From NCBI RefSeq assembly GCF_000426285.1, contig NZ_AUFB01000017.1, positions 54,456 through 118,455 of the forward strand: DNA of 64,000 bases, in the 5' to 3' direction. The position numbers and the translations under genes are program-made. Under the pieces are notes generated by a model. It was not told the origin of the DNA, searched no databases, and saw only the letters and a program-made list of their open reading frames with translations. This document shows, piece by piece, positions 1-11,562 of this stretch; the first letter of the stretch is position 1; each line of letters starts with the position of its first letter. This DNA is from Rhizobium leucaenae USDA 9039 (GTDB taxonomy: Bacteria > Pseudomonadota > Alphaproteobacteria > Rhizobiales > Rhizobiaceae).

Positions 1-1
1 T

Positions 2-1204
2 TCCTGGCTGCCGCTGGGCAAGCGTGTTCTCGACAAGGTCAACAATATCATCCGTCAGGAACAGAACCGTGCCGGCGCCATCGAGCTCTTGATGCCGACG
101 TTGCAGTCGGCCGAGCTCTGGCAGGAAAGCGGCCGGTATGACGCCTACGGCAAGGAGATGCTGCGTATCCAGGACCGTCAGGAGCGCCCGATGCTCTACG
201 GCCCGACCAATGAGGAGATGATCACCGACATCTTCCGTTCCTACGTCAAGTCCTACAAGGACTTGCCGTTGAACCTCTATCATATCCAATTGAAGTTCCG
301 CGACGAGATCCGCCCGCGCTTCGGCACCATGCGCTCGCGCGAGTTCATGATGAAGGATGCCTATTCCTTCGATTTGACGCTCGAGGGAGCCGTACACTCC
401 TATAACAAGATGTTCGCCGCCTATCTGCGCACGTTCAATCGACTGGGTCTCAGAGCCATTCCGATGCGCGCCGACACCGGCCCCATCGGTGGCAATCTCA
501 GCCACGAATTCATCATCCTCGCCGACACGGGTGAATCGGAGGTCTTCTGCCACAAGGACTTCGTCAATTTCGACATTCCTGCTGAAGACACGAACTTTGA
601 CGATGTCGCAGGCATGAAAGCCATCTTCGACAAATGGACGTCAGTTTATGCGGCGACCTCCGAGATGCACGACGAGGCGGCCTTCAACGCCATTCCGGAC
701 GATGCGCGCCTGTCGGCCCGCGGCATCGAAGTCGGCCATATCTTCTATTTTGGCACCAAATATTCCGAGCCGATGGGCGCGAAAGTGCAAGGGCCTGACG
801 GCAAGGAACACGCCGTTCACATGGGATCCTACGGTATCGGGCCGACGCGCCTTGTTCCCGCCATCATCGAAGCATCGCATGACGAGAACGGAATCATTTG
901 GCCGGCTTCGGTCGCACCCTTTGATGCTGTCGTGATCAACATGAAGGCTGGCGATCAGGCCTGCGACGCGGCGTGCGAGACGATCTATGCGGCGCTCTCG
1001 AAGGCTGGCAAGGACGTCCTGCTTGACGATACCGACGATCGCGCCGGAACGAAATTTGCGACTGCCGACCTGATCGGCGTGCCCATGCAGATTATCGTCG
1101 GGCCGCGTTCGGTCGCGAACGGCGAAGTGGAAGTCAAGGACCGCAAGACCGGCGCCCGCGAAACGATGACCGTCGAAGCAGCGATCAATCGGCTGGCTGG
1201 CTGA
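2..1204 (+). CDS. proS: Prolyl-tRNA synthetase, 3' part (5' end outside window)
   Basis: Class II aminoacyl-tRNA synthetase that charges tRNA-Pro in the cytoplasm. The reading frame is open from base 2 (SWLPLGKRVLDK...), so the first roughly 40 residues lie upstream of the window. Visible class II motifs are GPTNEEM followed by the FRDEIRPRFGTMRSREF segment (motif 2) and GSYGIGPTRLVPAIIE (motif 3); the C-terminal anticodon-binding domain begins near FDAVVINMK. The short form without a large editing insertion is the alphaproteobacterial type. The gene ends 22 bp before the lolC-type gene on the same strand, so the two are probably co-transcribed. Identity is very secure; only the 5' truncation by the window edge is a limitation. 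Confidence 0.97.
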   Translation, partial: SWLPLGKRVLDKVNNIIRQEQNRAGAIELLMPTLQSAELWQESGRYDAYGKEMLRIQDRQERPMLYGPTNEEMITDIFRSYVKSYKDLPLNLYHIQLKFRDEIRPRFGTMRSREFMMKDAYSFDLTLEGAVHSYNKMFAAYLRTFNRLGLRAIPMRADTGPIGGNLSHEFIILADTGESEVFCHKDFVNFDIPAEDTNFDDVAGMKAIFDKWTSVYAATSEMHDEAAFNAIPDDARLSARGIEVGHIFYFGTKYSEPMGAKVQGPDGKEHAVHMGSYGIGPTRLVPAIIEASHDENGIIWPASVAPFDAVVINMKAGDQACDAACETIYAALSKAGKDVLLDDTDDRAGTKFATADLIGVPMQIIVGPRSVANGEVEVKDRKTGARETMTVEAAINRLAG

Positions 1205-1226
1205 CAAACGATAGGATGAGAAGCGA

Positions 1227-2537
1227 ATGGCGGCAGACGCGGCAGTGAAGCAGCAGGATAAGGCTTTCAAAACCGGCCCTTCGTCGCGTCCGTTCTCCGG
1301 CTTCGAGCGGCTTGTCGCATGGCGCTATCTGCGCGCCCGGCGCAAGGAGGCGTCGATCTCGGTCATAGCCGGCTTCTCTTTGGTTGGCATCATGCTCGGC
1401 GTTGCGGCACTGATCATCGTCATGGCCGTCATGAACGGTTTTCGCGCCGAACTCTTCAAGCAGATTCTCGGCTTTAACGGCCATGTCGTTGTTCAGCCTG
1501 TGGATACGCCGCTCAATGATTATGCCGCGCTGGCGCAGAAACTCGCTGCCGTTCCTGGCGTTACCATGGCCTTGCCGTTGGTCGAAGGCGAGACGCTTGC
1601 CTCCGGTCGCGGCGGTTCCGGCACCGGCGCGCTTGTGCGCGGCATCCGGCCCGAAGATTTTACCAAGCTCAAGACCGTTTCGGACCATATTGTCGATGGC
1701 GACATGGTAGGCTTTGCCGCCGGGCAGGGCGTCATGGTCGGGTCGCGCCTGGCACGGCAACTAGGTCTGACGGTCGGCGATCAGATTACACTGACTGCGC
1801 CAGATGGCGACATAACGCCCTTCGGTGTCAATCCGCGTGTCAAAGCCTATACCATCTCAGGCATCTTCGAGGTCGGCATGTCGGAATACGATTCCTCGGT
1901 GGTCTTCATGCCACTGGAGGAGTCGCAGCTCTATTTCAACGTCGAAGGGATCGTCGAGAAGATTGAGCTCTTCGTCAGCAATCCGGATGATGTCGACGAG
2001 CTCAGGCCGAAGATCGAGGCGGCAGCAGGACGGCAGGTCTTCCTGACCGACTGGCGGCAGGTGAACGAAACCTTCTTCTCGGCGCTGCAGGTCGAGCGCA
2101 ATACCATGTTCATGATCCTGACACTGATTGTCATCGTCGCAGCGCTCAACATCATTTCCGGCCTGATCATGCTGGTGAAGGACAAGGGAAGCGATATCGC
2201 CATTTTGCGCACCATGGGGGCGACGTCGGGGGCGATCATGCGCATCTTCTTCATGACGGGCGCGGCGATCGGCGTCGTCGGCACCGTCGCCGGCGTCGCG
2301 CTTGGGGTCCTCGTCTGCCTCAATATCGAATCGATACGCCAGTTTTTCTCCTGGATATCCGGCACCGTAATCTTCAATCCCGAGGTTTACTTCCTCAGCA
2401 AGTTGCCGGCGCAAATGAATCTCGGCGAGACCATCTCCGTGATCGTGATGGCGTTGTCGCTGTCCTTCCTCGCTACGATCTTTCCGGCCTGGCGTGCCTC
2501 GCGGCTCGATCCGGTGCAGGCGCTACGGTACGAATAA
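1227..2537 (+). CDS. lolC: Lipoprotein-releasing ABC transporter permease (LolC/LolE family)
   Basis: Inner-membrane permease of the Lol system, which extracts mature lipoproteins from the inner membrane for transfer to the outer membrane. The 436-residue protein shows the family layout: a cytoplasmic N-terminus with ERLVAWRYLRARRKE, one membrane span (about residues 48-72), a large periplasmic MacB-like domain, then three C-terminal spans (starting near MFMILTLIVIVAAL) and a closing PAWRASRLDPVQALRYE tail. Only one LolC/E-type permease is present next to lolD, so a homodimer is likely, as in other alphaproteobacteria (inference). It starts 22 bp after proS and is followed 15 bp later by lolD, indicating an operon. 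Confidence 0.93.
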   Translation: MAADAAVKQQDKAFKTGPSSRPFSGFERLVAWRYLRARRKEASISVIAGFSLVGIMLGVAALIIVMAVMNGFRAELFKQILGFNGHVVVQPVDTPLNDYAALAQKLAAVPGVTMALPLVEGETLASGRGGSGTGALVRGIRPEDFTKLKTVSDHIVDGDMVGFAAGQGVMVGSRLARQLGLTVGDQITLTAPDGDITPFGVNPRVKAYTISGIFEVGMSEYDSSVVFMPLEESQLYFNVEGIVEKIELFVSNPDDVDELRPKIEAAAGRQVFLTDWRQVNETFFSALQVERNTMFMILTLIVIVAALNIISGLIMLVKDKGSDIAILRTMGATSGAIMRIFFMTGAAIGVVGTVAGVALGVLVCLNIESIRQFFSWISGTVIFNPEVYFLSKLPAQMNLGETISVIVMALSLSFLATIFPAWRASRLDPVQALRYE

Positions 2538-2552
2538 GGAATTCCACATTTG

Positions 2553-3236
2553 ATGAAACGCAACGTCGTTCTCCAGCTTACGGGCGTGGAGCGTCATTAC
2601 GGGCAGGGCGAAACGCGGCTGTCGATCCTGAAGGGTGCCGATTTTGCCTTGACCAGCGGCGAGATCGTTGCCCTGGTCGCGCCGTCGGGAACGGGCAAGT
2701 CGACGCTTCTGCACGTCGCCGGCCTGCTTGAGCATCCGGATGGCGGCGAGGTGACGATCAATGGCCACGCCTGCGAGGGCCTGTCCGATGAAAAGCGCAC
2801 CGCCGTTCGGCGCAGTGAGATCGGCTTCGTCTATCAGTTCCACCATTTGCTGCCTGAGTTTTCCGCGCTGGAAAACATCATGATGCCGCAGTTGATTTCC
2901 GGCCTCTCCAAGAAAGAGGCGAGCGCCCGCGCTGCTCAGCTTCTCGACTATATGCGCATCGGTCACCGTGCCGAGCATCGCCCGGCCGAGCTTTCCGGCG
3001 GCGAGCAGCAGCGTGTCGCCATCGCGCGCGCCGTCGCCAACGCACCGCTGGTGCTTTTGGCCGACGAGCCGACCGGCAACCTCGATCCCGATACGGCGCA
3101 TTATGTCTTCGACGCTCTTGAGGCGCTGGTGCGCCAGTCCGGGCTTGCGGCGCTGATCGCCACGCATAACCACGAACTGGCGGCACGCATGGACCGTCGT
3201 GTGACGATCCAAGACGGCAAGGTCGTGGAATTCTGA
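2553..3236 (+). CDS. lolD: Lipoprotein-releasing ABC transporter ATP-binding protein LolD
   Basis: ATPase subunit that powers lipoprotein release by the adjacent permease. The 227-residue protein carries Walker A (APSGTGKST), the Q-loop region FVYQFHHLLPEF, the ABC signature LSGGEQQRVAIARA, Walker B VLLADEPTGNLD and the H-loop ATHNHELAARM, all typical of the LolD/MacB class. The ATG is preferred over a TTG one codon upstream. The gene follows the permease by 15 bp and ends 7 bp before the convergent DUF5680 gene. No terminator hairpin is evident in that short gap. Confidence 0.95.
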   Translation: MKRNVVLQLTGVERHYGQGETRLSILKGADFALTSGEIVALVAPSGTGKSTLLHVAGLLEHPDGGEVTINGHACEGLSDEKRTAVRRSEIGFVYQFHHLLPEFSALENIMMPQLISGLSKKEASARAAQLLDYMRIGHRAEHRPAELSGGEQQRVAIARAVANAPLVLLADEPTGNLDPDTAHYVFDALEALVRQSGLAALIATHNHELAARMDRRVTIQDGKVVEF

Positions 3237-3243
3237 GTGCCCA

Positions 3244-3711
3244 TCAGGGGATGATCAGTCCGCCGCGGTAATCAAGCTCATACGCCTTGCACCCGTTCAC
3301 CAGAATGACCTCATGGCCAATAAAATGGTCGCAGCCACCGGTGCTGCGATCGACATAGTGGCCAAATGAATGAGTGAATTCGTAGCCGCCGAGAAAACGC
3401 TTCTCATCAAGGTAGAGCCGCATCAGCGCCGCCTTGATGACCATTCCAGCAGCCTTGGCGTCGATCAGATCAGGCTCGACGATCCGTCCGAAATAATTCA
3501 TCGCCCAGACCGGTTCGTCATCGAGCCAGATCAGCTCCTGTCCGGCGAAATCCGTACCGCCGAAATAACTGTCGAGATAGCGCCAGCGGCCGCTGACGTA
3601 GCCGATATCATGCGAACCGCTGCGGCAGGACGGCAGTCTCTCGCCATCGCCGACATAGGTTTCCGCCTTCGCGGCAACAATAAAATCGTTCAGCTCGGCA
3701 AGATCCGGCAT
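3244..3711 (-). CDS. DUF5680-family protein, preceded by an SOS box
   Basis: Small soluble protein of about 155 residues that I recognise as DUF5680 from its block of aromatic and glycine motifs (YVSGRWRYLDSYFGG, EPVWAMNYFGRI, GHEVILVNGCKAYELDYRGG). No biochemical function is known to me. The start is placed at MPDLAEL because a GGAG sequence sits 6 bases before that ATG; an ATG four codons upstream lacks a ribosome-binding site. In some other bacteria the domain is attached to an XRE-type DNA-binding domain, which is absent here. A perfect GTTC-N7-GTTC LexA box lies 57-71 bases upstream, so the gene is probably DNA-damage inducible (inference). It converges with lolD. Confidence 0.8.
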   Translation of the reverse strand: MPDLAELNDFIVAAKAETYVGDGERLPSCRSGSHDIGYVSGRWRYLDSYFGGTDFAGQELIWLDDEPVWAMNYFGRIVEPDLIDAKAAGMVIKAALMRLYLDEKRFLGGYEFTHSFGHYVDRSTGGCDHFIGHEVILVNGCKAYELDYRGGLIIP

Positions 3712-3767
3712 GGTCCGCTCCATTCGTGGTGAAGGGACACAATGCCACGCGTTTGACGGCAAGTAAA

Positions 3768-3782
3768 GAACAAACAGTGAAC
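3768..3782 (-). promoter_or_regulatory. LexA-binding SOS box upstream of the DUF5680 gene
   Basis: Read on the minus strand the sequence is GTTCACTGTTTGTTC, a perfect match to the alphaproteobacterial SOS operator GTTC-N7-GTTC. The spacer is AT-rich with the T-run next to the second half-site, as at the other two boxes in this window. It lies 57 bases upstream of the chosen DUF5680 start codon, within promoter range. The consensus is established for Rhizobium, Agrobacterium and Rhodobacter; binding here is inferred. Confidence 0.75.
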
Positions 3783-3795
3783 AAATGGAAAGCTG

Positions 3796-4383
3796 CTACG
3801 GGTTTTCCCCGCAGCCTTTGTGGCCGATATCGTCGTTCCAATCCTCGACCTTGATGGTTTTGGCTTCGGTCTGGAGGTCCTTGCCGCCCTTCGTCGCCTT
3901 GCCCGTCAGCACATTGTAACCGCAGTTATAGCTTCTATCGGCTTCGAGATTGTCCCGGTAATCAAAGGTGTAGCCGGCGACGAGGAAGGCGTTGTTGCGG
4001 AAGGCGAGGGTGAGCGTCTGATGCCAGCGGTCGCGTCCGATGGCGTCGTTCTGAGACATAACGGCGATCGAACCATTAGGCAGCGCCGAAATCGAGGGCT
4101 CCTGACCGAAGATACCGCCCGGCTCGCCGCGGCCCCATACCTTATCGGGTGCGGCAGCCGCCAGCTTGAGTAGCTGATGTTCTTTGTCGCGCAGATAAAC
4201 ATAGATGCCGATCGTGGTCTCGTCATCTGGCGGGCCCAACGCCAGCAATGCGAGGTCCGGCTTGCCGTCCTTGTTCCAGTCGCCGATCGCCGCGTCGATG
4301 ATGCGGTCGGGCGCTATGGTATCTTCAGCACCGGCCGCGGATGTAACCGAAAGCAGAATGAGAGCGCAGGCAAGTGATTTCAT
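3796..4383 (-). CDS. Hypothetical secreted protein with an FG-GAP-like segment
   Basis: I do not recognise a named family. The 195-residue product starts with a clear signal peptide (MKSLACALILLSVTSAAGA, likely cleaved after AGA), so it should be periplasmic. Near residue 33 it has IGDWNKDGKPDLALL, which resembles the Asp-rich calcium-binding loop of FG-GAP/VCBS beta-propeller repeats, but only one copy is seen. Two cysteines (NCGYN and KGCGENP) near the C-terminus could form a disulphide. The start is supported by GGGAGAG upstream of the ATG; an upstream in-frame start would precede the signal peptide. It is divergent from the 28-residue peptide gene, with the SOS box between them closer to the peptide. 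Confidence 0.75.
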   Translation of the reverse strand: MKSLACALILLSVTSAAGAEDTIAPDRIIDAAIGDWNKDGKPDLALLALGPPDDETTIGIYVYLRDKEHQLLKLAAAAPDKVWGRGEPGGIFGQEPSISALPNGSIAVMSQNDAIGRDRWHQTLTLAFRNNAFLVAGYTFDYRDNLEADRSYNCGYNVLTGKATKGGKDLQTEAKTIKVEDWNDDIGHKGCGENP

Positions 4384-4489
4384 GGATGATCTCTCCCTTC
4401 GCGTTCTCATAGCTTAGGGTTGTGCTGCCGTCCATCGATACTCTTCAAAATACTGATCATGAAATTTATTGATGCAGCTATTGACTCTC

Positions 4490-4504
4490 GAACATAAATA
4501 GAAC
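4490..4504 (+). promoter_or_regulatory. LexA-binding SOS box in the promoter of the 28-residue peptide
   Basis: GAACATAAATAGAAC is a perfect GAAC-N7-GAAC direct repeat, the alphaproteobacterial LexA operator (GTTC-N7-GTTC on the other strand). It directly follows a TTGACT -35-like hexamer at 4481-4486 and overlaps the space where the -10 element should lie, the usual position for LexA repression. The peptide start codon is 33 bases downstream. Confidence 0.75.
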
Positions 4505-4537
4505 AAATAAGAAACATAACGAGTAAGGAGCGCGTAA

Positions 4538-4624
4538 ATGACCGATATCATTCGAGACGTTGCAGCATTCACCTCCATCGTCATGTTTGTCGCCAGCTTT
4601 TCCCTCATCATGATGGCGATGTGA
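4538..4624 (+). CDS. 28-residue single-span membrane peptide, probably SOS-induced (SidA-like in size and control)
   Basis: A tiny ORF starting MTDIIRDVAAF and ending LIMMAM. Residues 1-10 are polar and charged; residues 11-28 form one continuous hydrophobic helix, long enough to span the inner membrane. A good ribosome-binding site (AAGGAG, 7 bases before the ATG) and a LexA box upstream argue strongly that it is expressed. A perfect 7-bp hairpin follows the stop codon. Caulobacter SidA is a 29-residue, SOS-induced inner-membrane inhibitor of cell division that acts on FtsW and FtsN; this peptide matches that profile, but I cannot claim sequence homology. Alternatives are another class of membrane stress peptide or a toxin. 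Confidence 0.7.
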   Translation: MTDIIRDVAAFTSIVMFVASFSLIMMAM

Positions 4625-4634
4625 AGCTTATCCC

Positions 4635-4658
4635 CACGGGCCTCGCGATGCGCCCGTG
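4635..4658 (+). terminator. Hairpin after the 28-residue peptide gene
   Basis: CACGGGC and GCCCGTG form a perfect 7-bp stem with a 10-base loop, starting 11 bases after the peptide stop codon. There is no downstream T-run, so it is either a weak terminator or an mRNA-stabilising hairpin. Confidence 0.4.
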
Positions 4659-4738
4659 AATCATGAGGTCAACTTCTGGACTTTATCGCCCGCTATGCCG
4701 ACAATGCAGCCGATTCATTTGGGCATGCGGAAGGGCAT

Positions 4739-8242
<3,504 letters not shown>

Positions 8243-8243
8243 A

Positions 8244-8341
8244 GCATGTCGCGCAAAAGTGCAGCGGTTTTGCGATAACGACATGCGCAATTTCAAAGAC
8301 CTAAAGCGCGAGCGAATCCTAGAGATCGCGGTGCGCTTTAG
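8244..8341. repeat. Intergenic double-palindrome repeat, family A copy 1
   Basis: Two palindromes in tandem. The first pairs GCATGTCG (8244-8251) with CGACATGC (8279-8286), extended inward by GCAAAA/TTTTGC. The second pairs CTAAAGCGC (8301-8309) with GCGCTTTAG (8333-8341). The element fills the whole gap between dnaE and the convergent L,D-transpeptidase gene and supplies the stop codon of the latter. The same architecture, with AAAAGTG and GCGGTTTT at the centre of the first palindrome, recurs at 40872-40974. I recognise this as a type of dispersed rhizobial intergenic repeat; it may also serve as a bidirectional terminator. Confidence 0.75.
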
Positions 8342-9609
8342 CCGCTTTTTCCGAGCGCGCCGCGGTTGGTGATGGTGATGAAATCGGTGCCGTTGCCGGT
8401 TTCCGGACCGATGCCGGTGTCGGAAATCGTCAGCGAGGACCCTGCGGTTAGTAGGTCCCGGATCTTGCGCCTGACGTCATCGGGTATGGTGATGCGATCG
8501 AGCGCACGGTCGGCGGCGTCGAGGGATTCCGCCTGTTCCTCGCTGGTAATGCCGAAACGCTTTTTCGCATCCCTGGAAAGATCATCCTCCAGCGTCACGC
8601 CGAACCAATCCGCCTTGCCGTTCACCTTGTCGATCGTATGGGCGGTGAAGAAATGCGTCCCTAGAGCTTCCTGCGGCTCGGCGATGATGGCAGGCGCTTC
8701 GAACAGCGGCTTGAAATTCTGCCGTACCATGATTTCACCGTTCGGCGGCTCGCCCTTGCCGGCGAGGGCATAGACAGCCTTCATCAGTGCCGGGCTGACG
8801 AGCCCGCCCGATGCCGTGATGTTGTGAGCCTTTTTGAAATCCTCAATTGCCTGCACCGTCGCTGGTCCGAGCATGCCATCTGGCGTGCCGGTCGCAAAAC
8901 CCATATCATTCAAAATGCCCTGCAGATCGCGGACATTTTCCCGCAGACCCCGGCGGGTGATGAGGATGCCGAGTGGAGCCTGATCGACTGATGGTGCCTG
9001 TATGGCCTGCGGCATGGGCAGGGAAGCGACATCGTTTGTGGCGACCTGCACCGGCTGCGCCTGCGGCAGGAAGGCTGCCGTCGACGGGCGCAGTTCGATA
9101 TCGGAGAACAGGGCAGCGGCGGGCGCGACTTCGGGTTGGAACAGCATGGCATGTTCGAAAGGTTGCGGCACCAGCGGCTGGTCGGCGATGACGACATGCA
9201 CGCCGCGTTCCGTCATCTGGTAGAGCATCTTGGCAAAGGCTTTGGGCATGCGAACGCAGCCGTGCGAGGCGGGATAGTTCGGCACAGAGTTGGATTCGTG
9301 CAGGGCAATGCCGGACCAGGTCAGCCGCTGCATGAAGGGCATCGGCGACGCCGAATAGAGATTGGACTCGTGATAGATCTCCTTCTCCAGAATGGAGAAG
9401 ATGCCGCTCGGCGTCGTATGACCGCGCTTGCCGGTCGAAACCTTTGATGTCGCCACCACTTTGTCGCCGTCATAGACGGCGAGCGATTGCCGGTCCTTCG
9501 ATACGACGATCTGCAATGTCCGGGCATCTTCCGCGCCGTAGGCAGGATGAACGAGAGCTGTGGCCGACAGCAGGCCAAGCCCGAAAAGGAAACGCGGCTT
9601 CATATACAC
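8338..9609 (-). CDS. Secreted L,D-transpeptidase with peptidoglycan-binding domain
   Basis: Periplasmic YkuD-family enzyme that makes 3-3 peptidoglycan cross-links or attaches proteins to the wall. A signal peptide (MKPRFLFGLGLLSATALVHP, cleaved near AYGA) is followed by the YkuD domain with the catalytic signature ASHGCVRM; counting from MKPRF, His114 and Cys116 are the active residues. A Pro/Ala/Gln-rich linker leads to a PG_binding_1 domain (VRDLQGILNDMGFATGTPDG). The ATG two codons downstream (MKPRF) is an equally good start, and neither has a strong ribosome-binding site. The gene converges on dnaE, and its stop codon lies inside the palindromic repeat. Confidence 0.92.
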   Translation of the reverse strand: MYMKPRFLFGLGLLSATALVHPAYGAEDARTLQIVVSKDRQSLAVYDGDKVVATSKVSTGKRGHTTPSGIFSILEKEIYHESNLYSASPMPFMQRLTWSGIALHESNSVPNYPASHGCVRMPKAFAKMLYQMTERGVHVVIADQPLVPQPFEHAMLFQPEVAPAAALFSDIELRPSTAAFLPQAQPVQVATNDVASLPMPQAIQAPSVDQAPLGILITRRGLRENVRDLQGILNDMGFATGTPDGMLGPATVQAIEDFKKAHNITASGGLVSPALMKAVYALAGKGEPPNGEIMVRQNFKPLFEAPAIIAEPQEALGTHFFTAHTIDKVNGKADWFGVTLEDDLSRDAKKRFGITSEEQAESLDAADRALDRITIPDDVRRKIRDLLTAGSSLTISDTGIGPETGNGTDFITITNRGALGKSG

Positions 9610-9783
9610 ATACCAAAACGCAATACTCGTATCGCCGCAGGTTAGACTTCGAAGTTTAAGGAAGACTTGCAGGCGAGCCGTCCCCCTGCCTACTTTTGTA
9701 CCGTTGCATCAGCAACGGCCTGTCCGATAGGCGCAATTGCGACAGAAAATATTTTATGCAAATCTTAAATTGTAGGATGCGGA

Positions 9784-11562
9784 GTGGGGCGGGCATTCGA
9801 CATGCATGTGGACGTGATCGAAAATCTGGAAGATCTGCGGGGGCTGCAAGACAACTGGGATCGGATCTATGAGATCGACCCGGAAGCGCATTGTTTCTTG
9901 TCCTGGACCTGGATGTCGAGCTGGTTTGCTTCTCGTTCCCTGCCTTGGCTCGTGCTGGCAGCAAGGGAAGGTGACGGTGGCGCCTATGTGGCCTTCTTCC
10001 CGATCCAGCTCGGCACGGGGCTCGACCGGGGCAAAGGCTTCTACAACACCATCGTCATGGGCGGCTCCTATTTTGCCCCCTGTACGGGTATTCTCTGCGA
10101 TCCGGCCTATGCCGACGCTGCTGTCTCAGCTTTCGCTGATCACATTCGCACCCTTCATTGGAGCAGTCTGCATCTCGACGATATCGATCGATCATCCCTG
10201 CGTATCGAGTCCTTCCTGGCGCGCTTTCCGCCGGCGGATTTTGTCGGCGACAGGATAAAGCGCCCGGTGCAGATTTCGGATGCGGCCGAACGGATCGATC
10301 CGGAAATCCACGTCCATGTGACGCTGCCTGCGGATTTCGATTCGTTCCTTTTCGAGAAGTTGCATCGGCGGACCCGGCGCAATATTCGCCGCTGCCTGCG
10401 AACGATGGAGGGCCCGGTGGCACTGCGGATGACGCATGCCGACGCAACGACCATCGAAAAGGACTTGGCGACGCTGCTGAGCCTTTGGGAAAAGCAGTGG
10501 GGATCGCACAATACCGGCTATATGCGCTACATCCTCGACAATTCGCGGTCGGTTTTGCCGGATTGCTTTCGCAGCGGCGATCTTTTTTTGCCGGTTCTCT
10601 GGCAGGACGGGATAGCGATAGCCGCTTCCGCCGTCCTTCTCGATCGTCCTCGCAAGAGCCTGATCTGTTTCCTGAGTGCTCGTGATGTCTCGATCCGAGA
10701 TCTGTCCCCGGGCTTGACACTGCATGCCTATACGATCCGCTGGGGGATAGAGAACGGTTTTCGGATCTACGATCTCGGTGCCGGCGACTATGAACACAAG
10801 TATATTTTCGGCTCCGTCAGCCGGCGCATCGAGCGCTACCGGATAGACACAAGGACGGGACGGAACCTGGGCGAGCGGCTGGACGCGCATTGCATCCCCT
10901 TCGTGCTTACCCGCATCAAGAACCTGTATGCTGCTGGCGATCTAGCGGATGCCGAAATCGGCTGCCGGCAGGTTCTTGCCAGCGACCCCGAGCAGGGTGA
11001 GGCCGTGTCGCTTTACCGCGAAGTCGTGGCATCACGGACGCTCTGGCAGGCGATTTCGCCCGATGTTGCCACGGATATCAGCTCGGACGACCAAGCAGTG
11101 GTCGATCGCGCCGAGGCGGAAAAGCAATGTCGCGTCACTATCGCCGAAAATCCGGGAGACTTCGATGCGGTGCATCGGCTGAGCATACTCCTGCTGCTGC
11201 GGCACGAGGCCAGGGAGGCGGAGGCCGAGATCGGGCGGGCGCTGGAGCTGCGTCCTGACTCTGCCGCTGCCCATTGCACTTATGGCAATATTCTCATCGC
11301 GGTCAGGGATTTCGAAGGCGCCGTCGTCCGCTATGACCGCGCGATCGCGCTGGAGCCAAGTCACTCGATTGCCTATAACAACAAAGGCAACGCATTGCGC
11401 CGTTTGGGGCGCACGGATGAGGCGCTGGCGAGCTATGAAAAAGCAATTGCGATCAGGCCGAACTACGAGCAGGCAATTGCCAATCGCGCGGCACTTTTTG
11501 ACGAAGAGACGGACATGCTGCCGGCGGTAATTCAGCTTTCGCGCTTGCCACCGAATGTATAG
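9784..11562 (+). CDS. CelD/BcsL-type GNAT acyltransferase fused to TPR repeats
   Basis: A 592-residue two-part protein. Residues about 5-370 match the Acetyltransf_6 (CelD/BcsL, FemAB-like) fold, with NIRRCLR, LFLPVLWQDGIAIAASAVLL and the C-terminal core YDLGAGDYEHKYIFGS. Residues about 380-580 hold TPR repeats, clearest at AAHCTYGNILIAVRDFEGAV and AYNNKGNALRRLGRTDEALA. Proteins of this family are usually tied to exopolysaccharide or cellulose acylation, but no polysaccharide genes are adjacent, so the substrate is unknown. The GTG start has AGGA 7 bases upstream; an ATG six codons later is the alternative. Its 3' end overlaps the convergent dinB by 31 bp. Confidence 0.8.
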   Translation: MGRAFDMHVDVIENLEDLRGLQDNWDRIYEIDPEAHCFLSWTWMSSWFASRSLPWLVLAAREGDGGAYVAFFPIQLGTGLDRGKGFYNTIVMGGSYFAPCTGILCDPAYADAAVSAFADHIRTLHWSSLHLDDIDRSSLRIESFLARFPPADFVGDRIKRPVQISDAAERIDPEIHVHVTLPADFDSFLFEKLHRRTRRNIRRCLRTMEGPVALRMTHADATTIEKDLATLLSLWEKQWGSHNTGYMRYILDNSRSVLPDCFRSGDLFLPVLWQDGIAIAASAVLLDRPRKSLICFLSARDVSIRDLSPGLTLHAYTIRWGIENGFRIYDLGAGDYEHKYIFGSVSRRIERYRIDTRTGRNLGERLDAHCIPFVLTRIKNLYAAGDLADAEIGCRQVLASDPEQGEAVSLYREVVASRTLWQAISPDVATDISSDDQAVVDRAEAEKQCRVTIAENPGDFDAVHRLSILLLLRHEAREAEAEIGRALELRPDSAAAHCTYGNILIAVRDFEGAVVRYDRAIALEPSHSIAYNNKGNALRRLGRTDEALASYEKAIAIRPNYEQAIANRAALFDEETDMLPAVIQLSRLPPNV

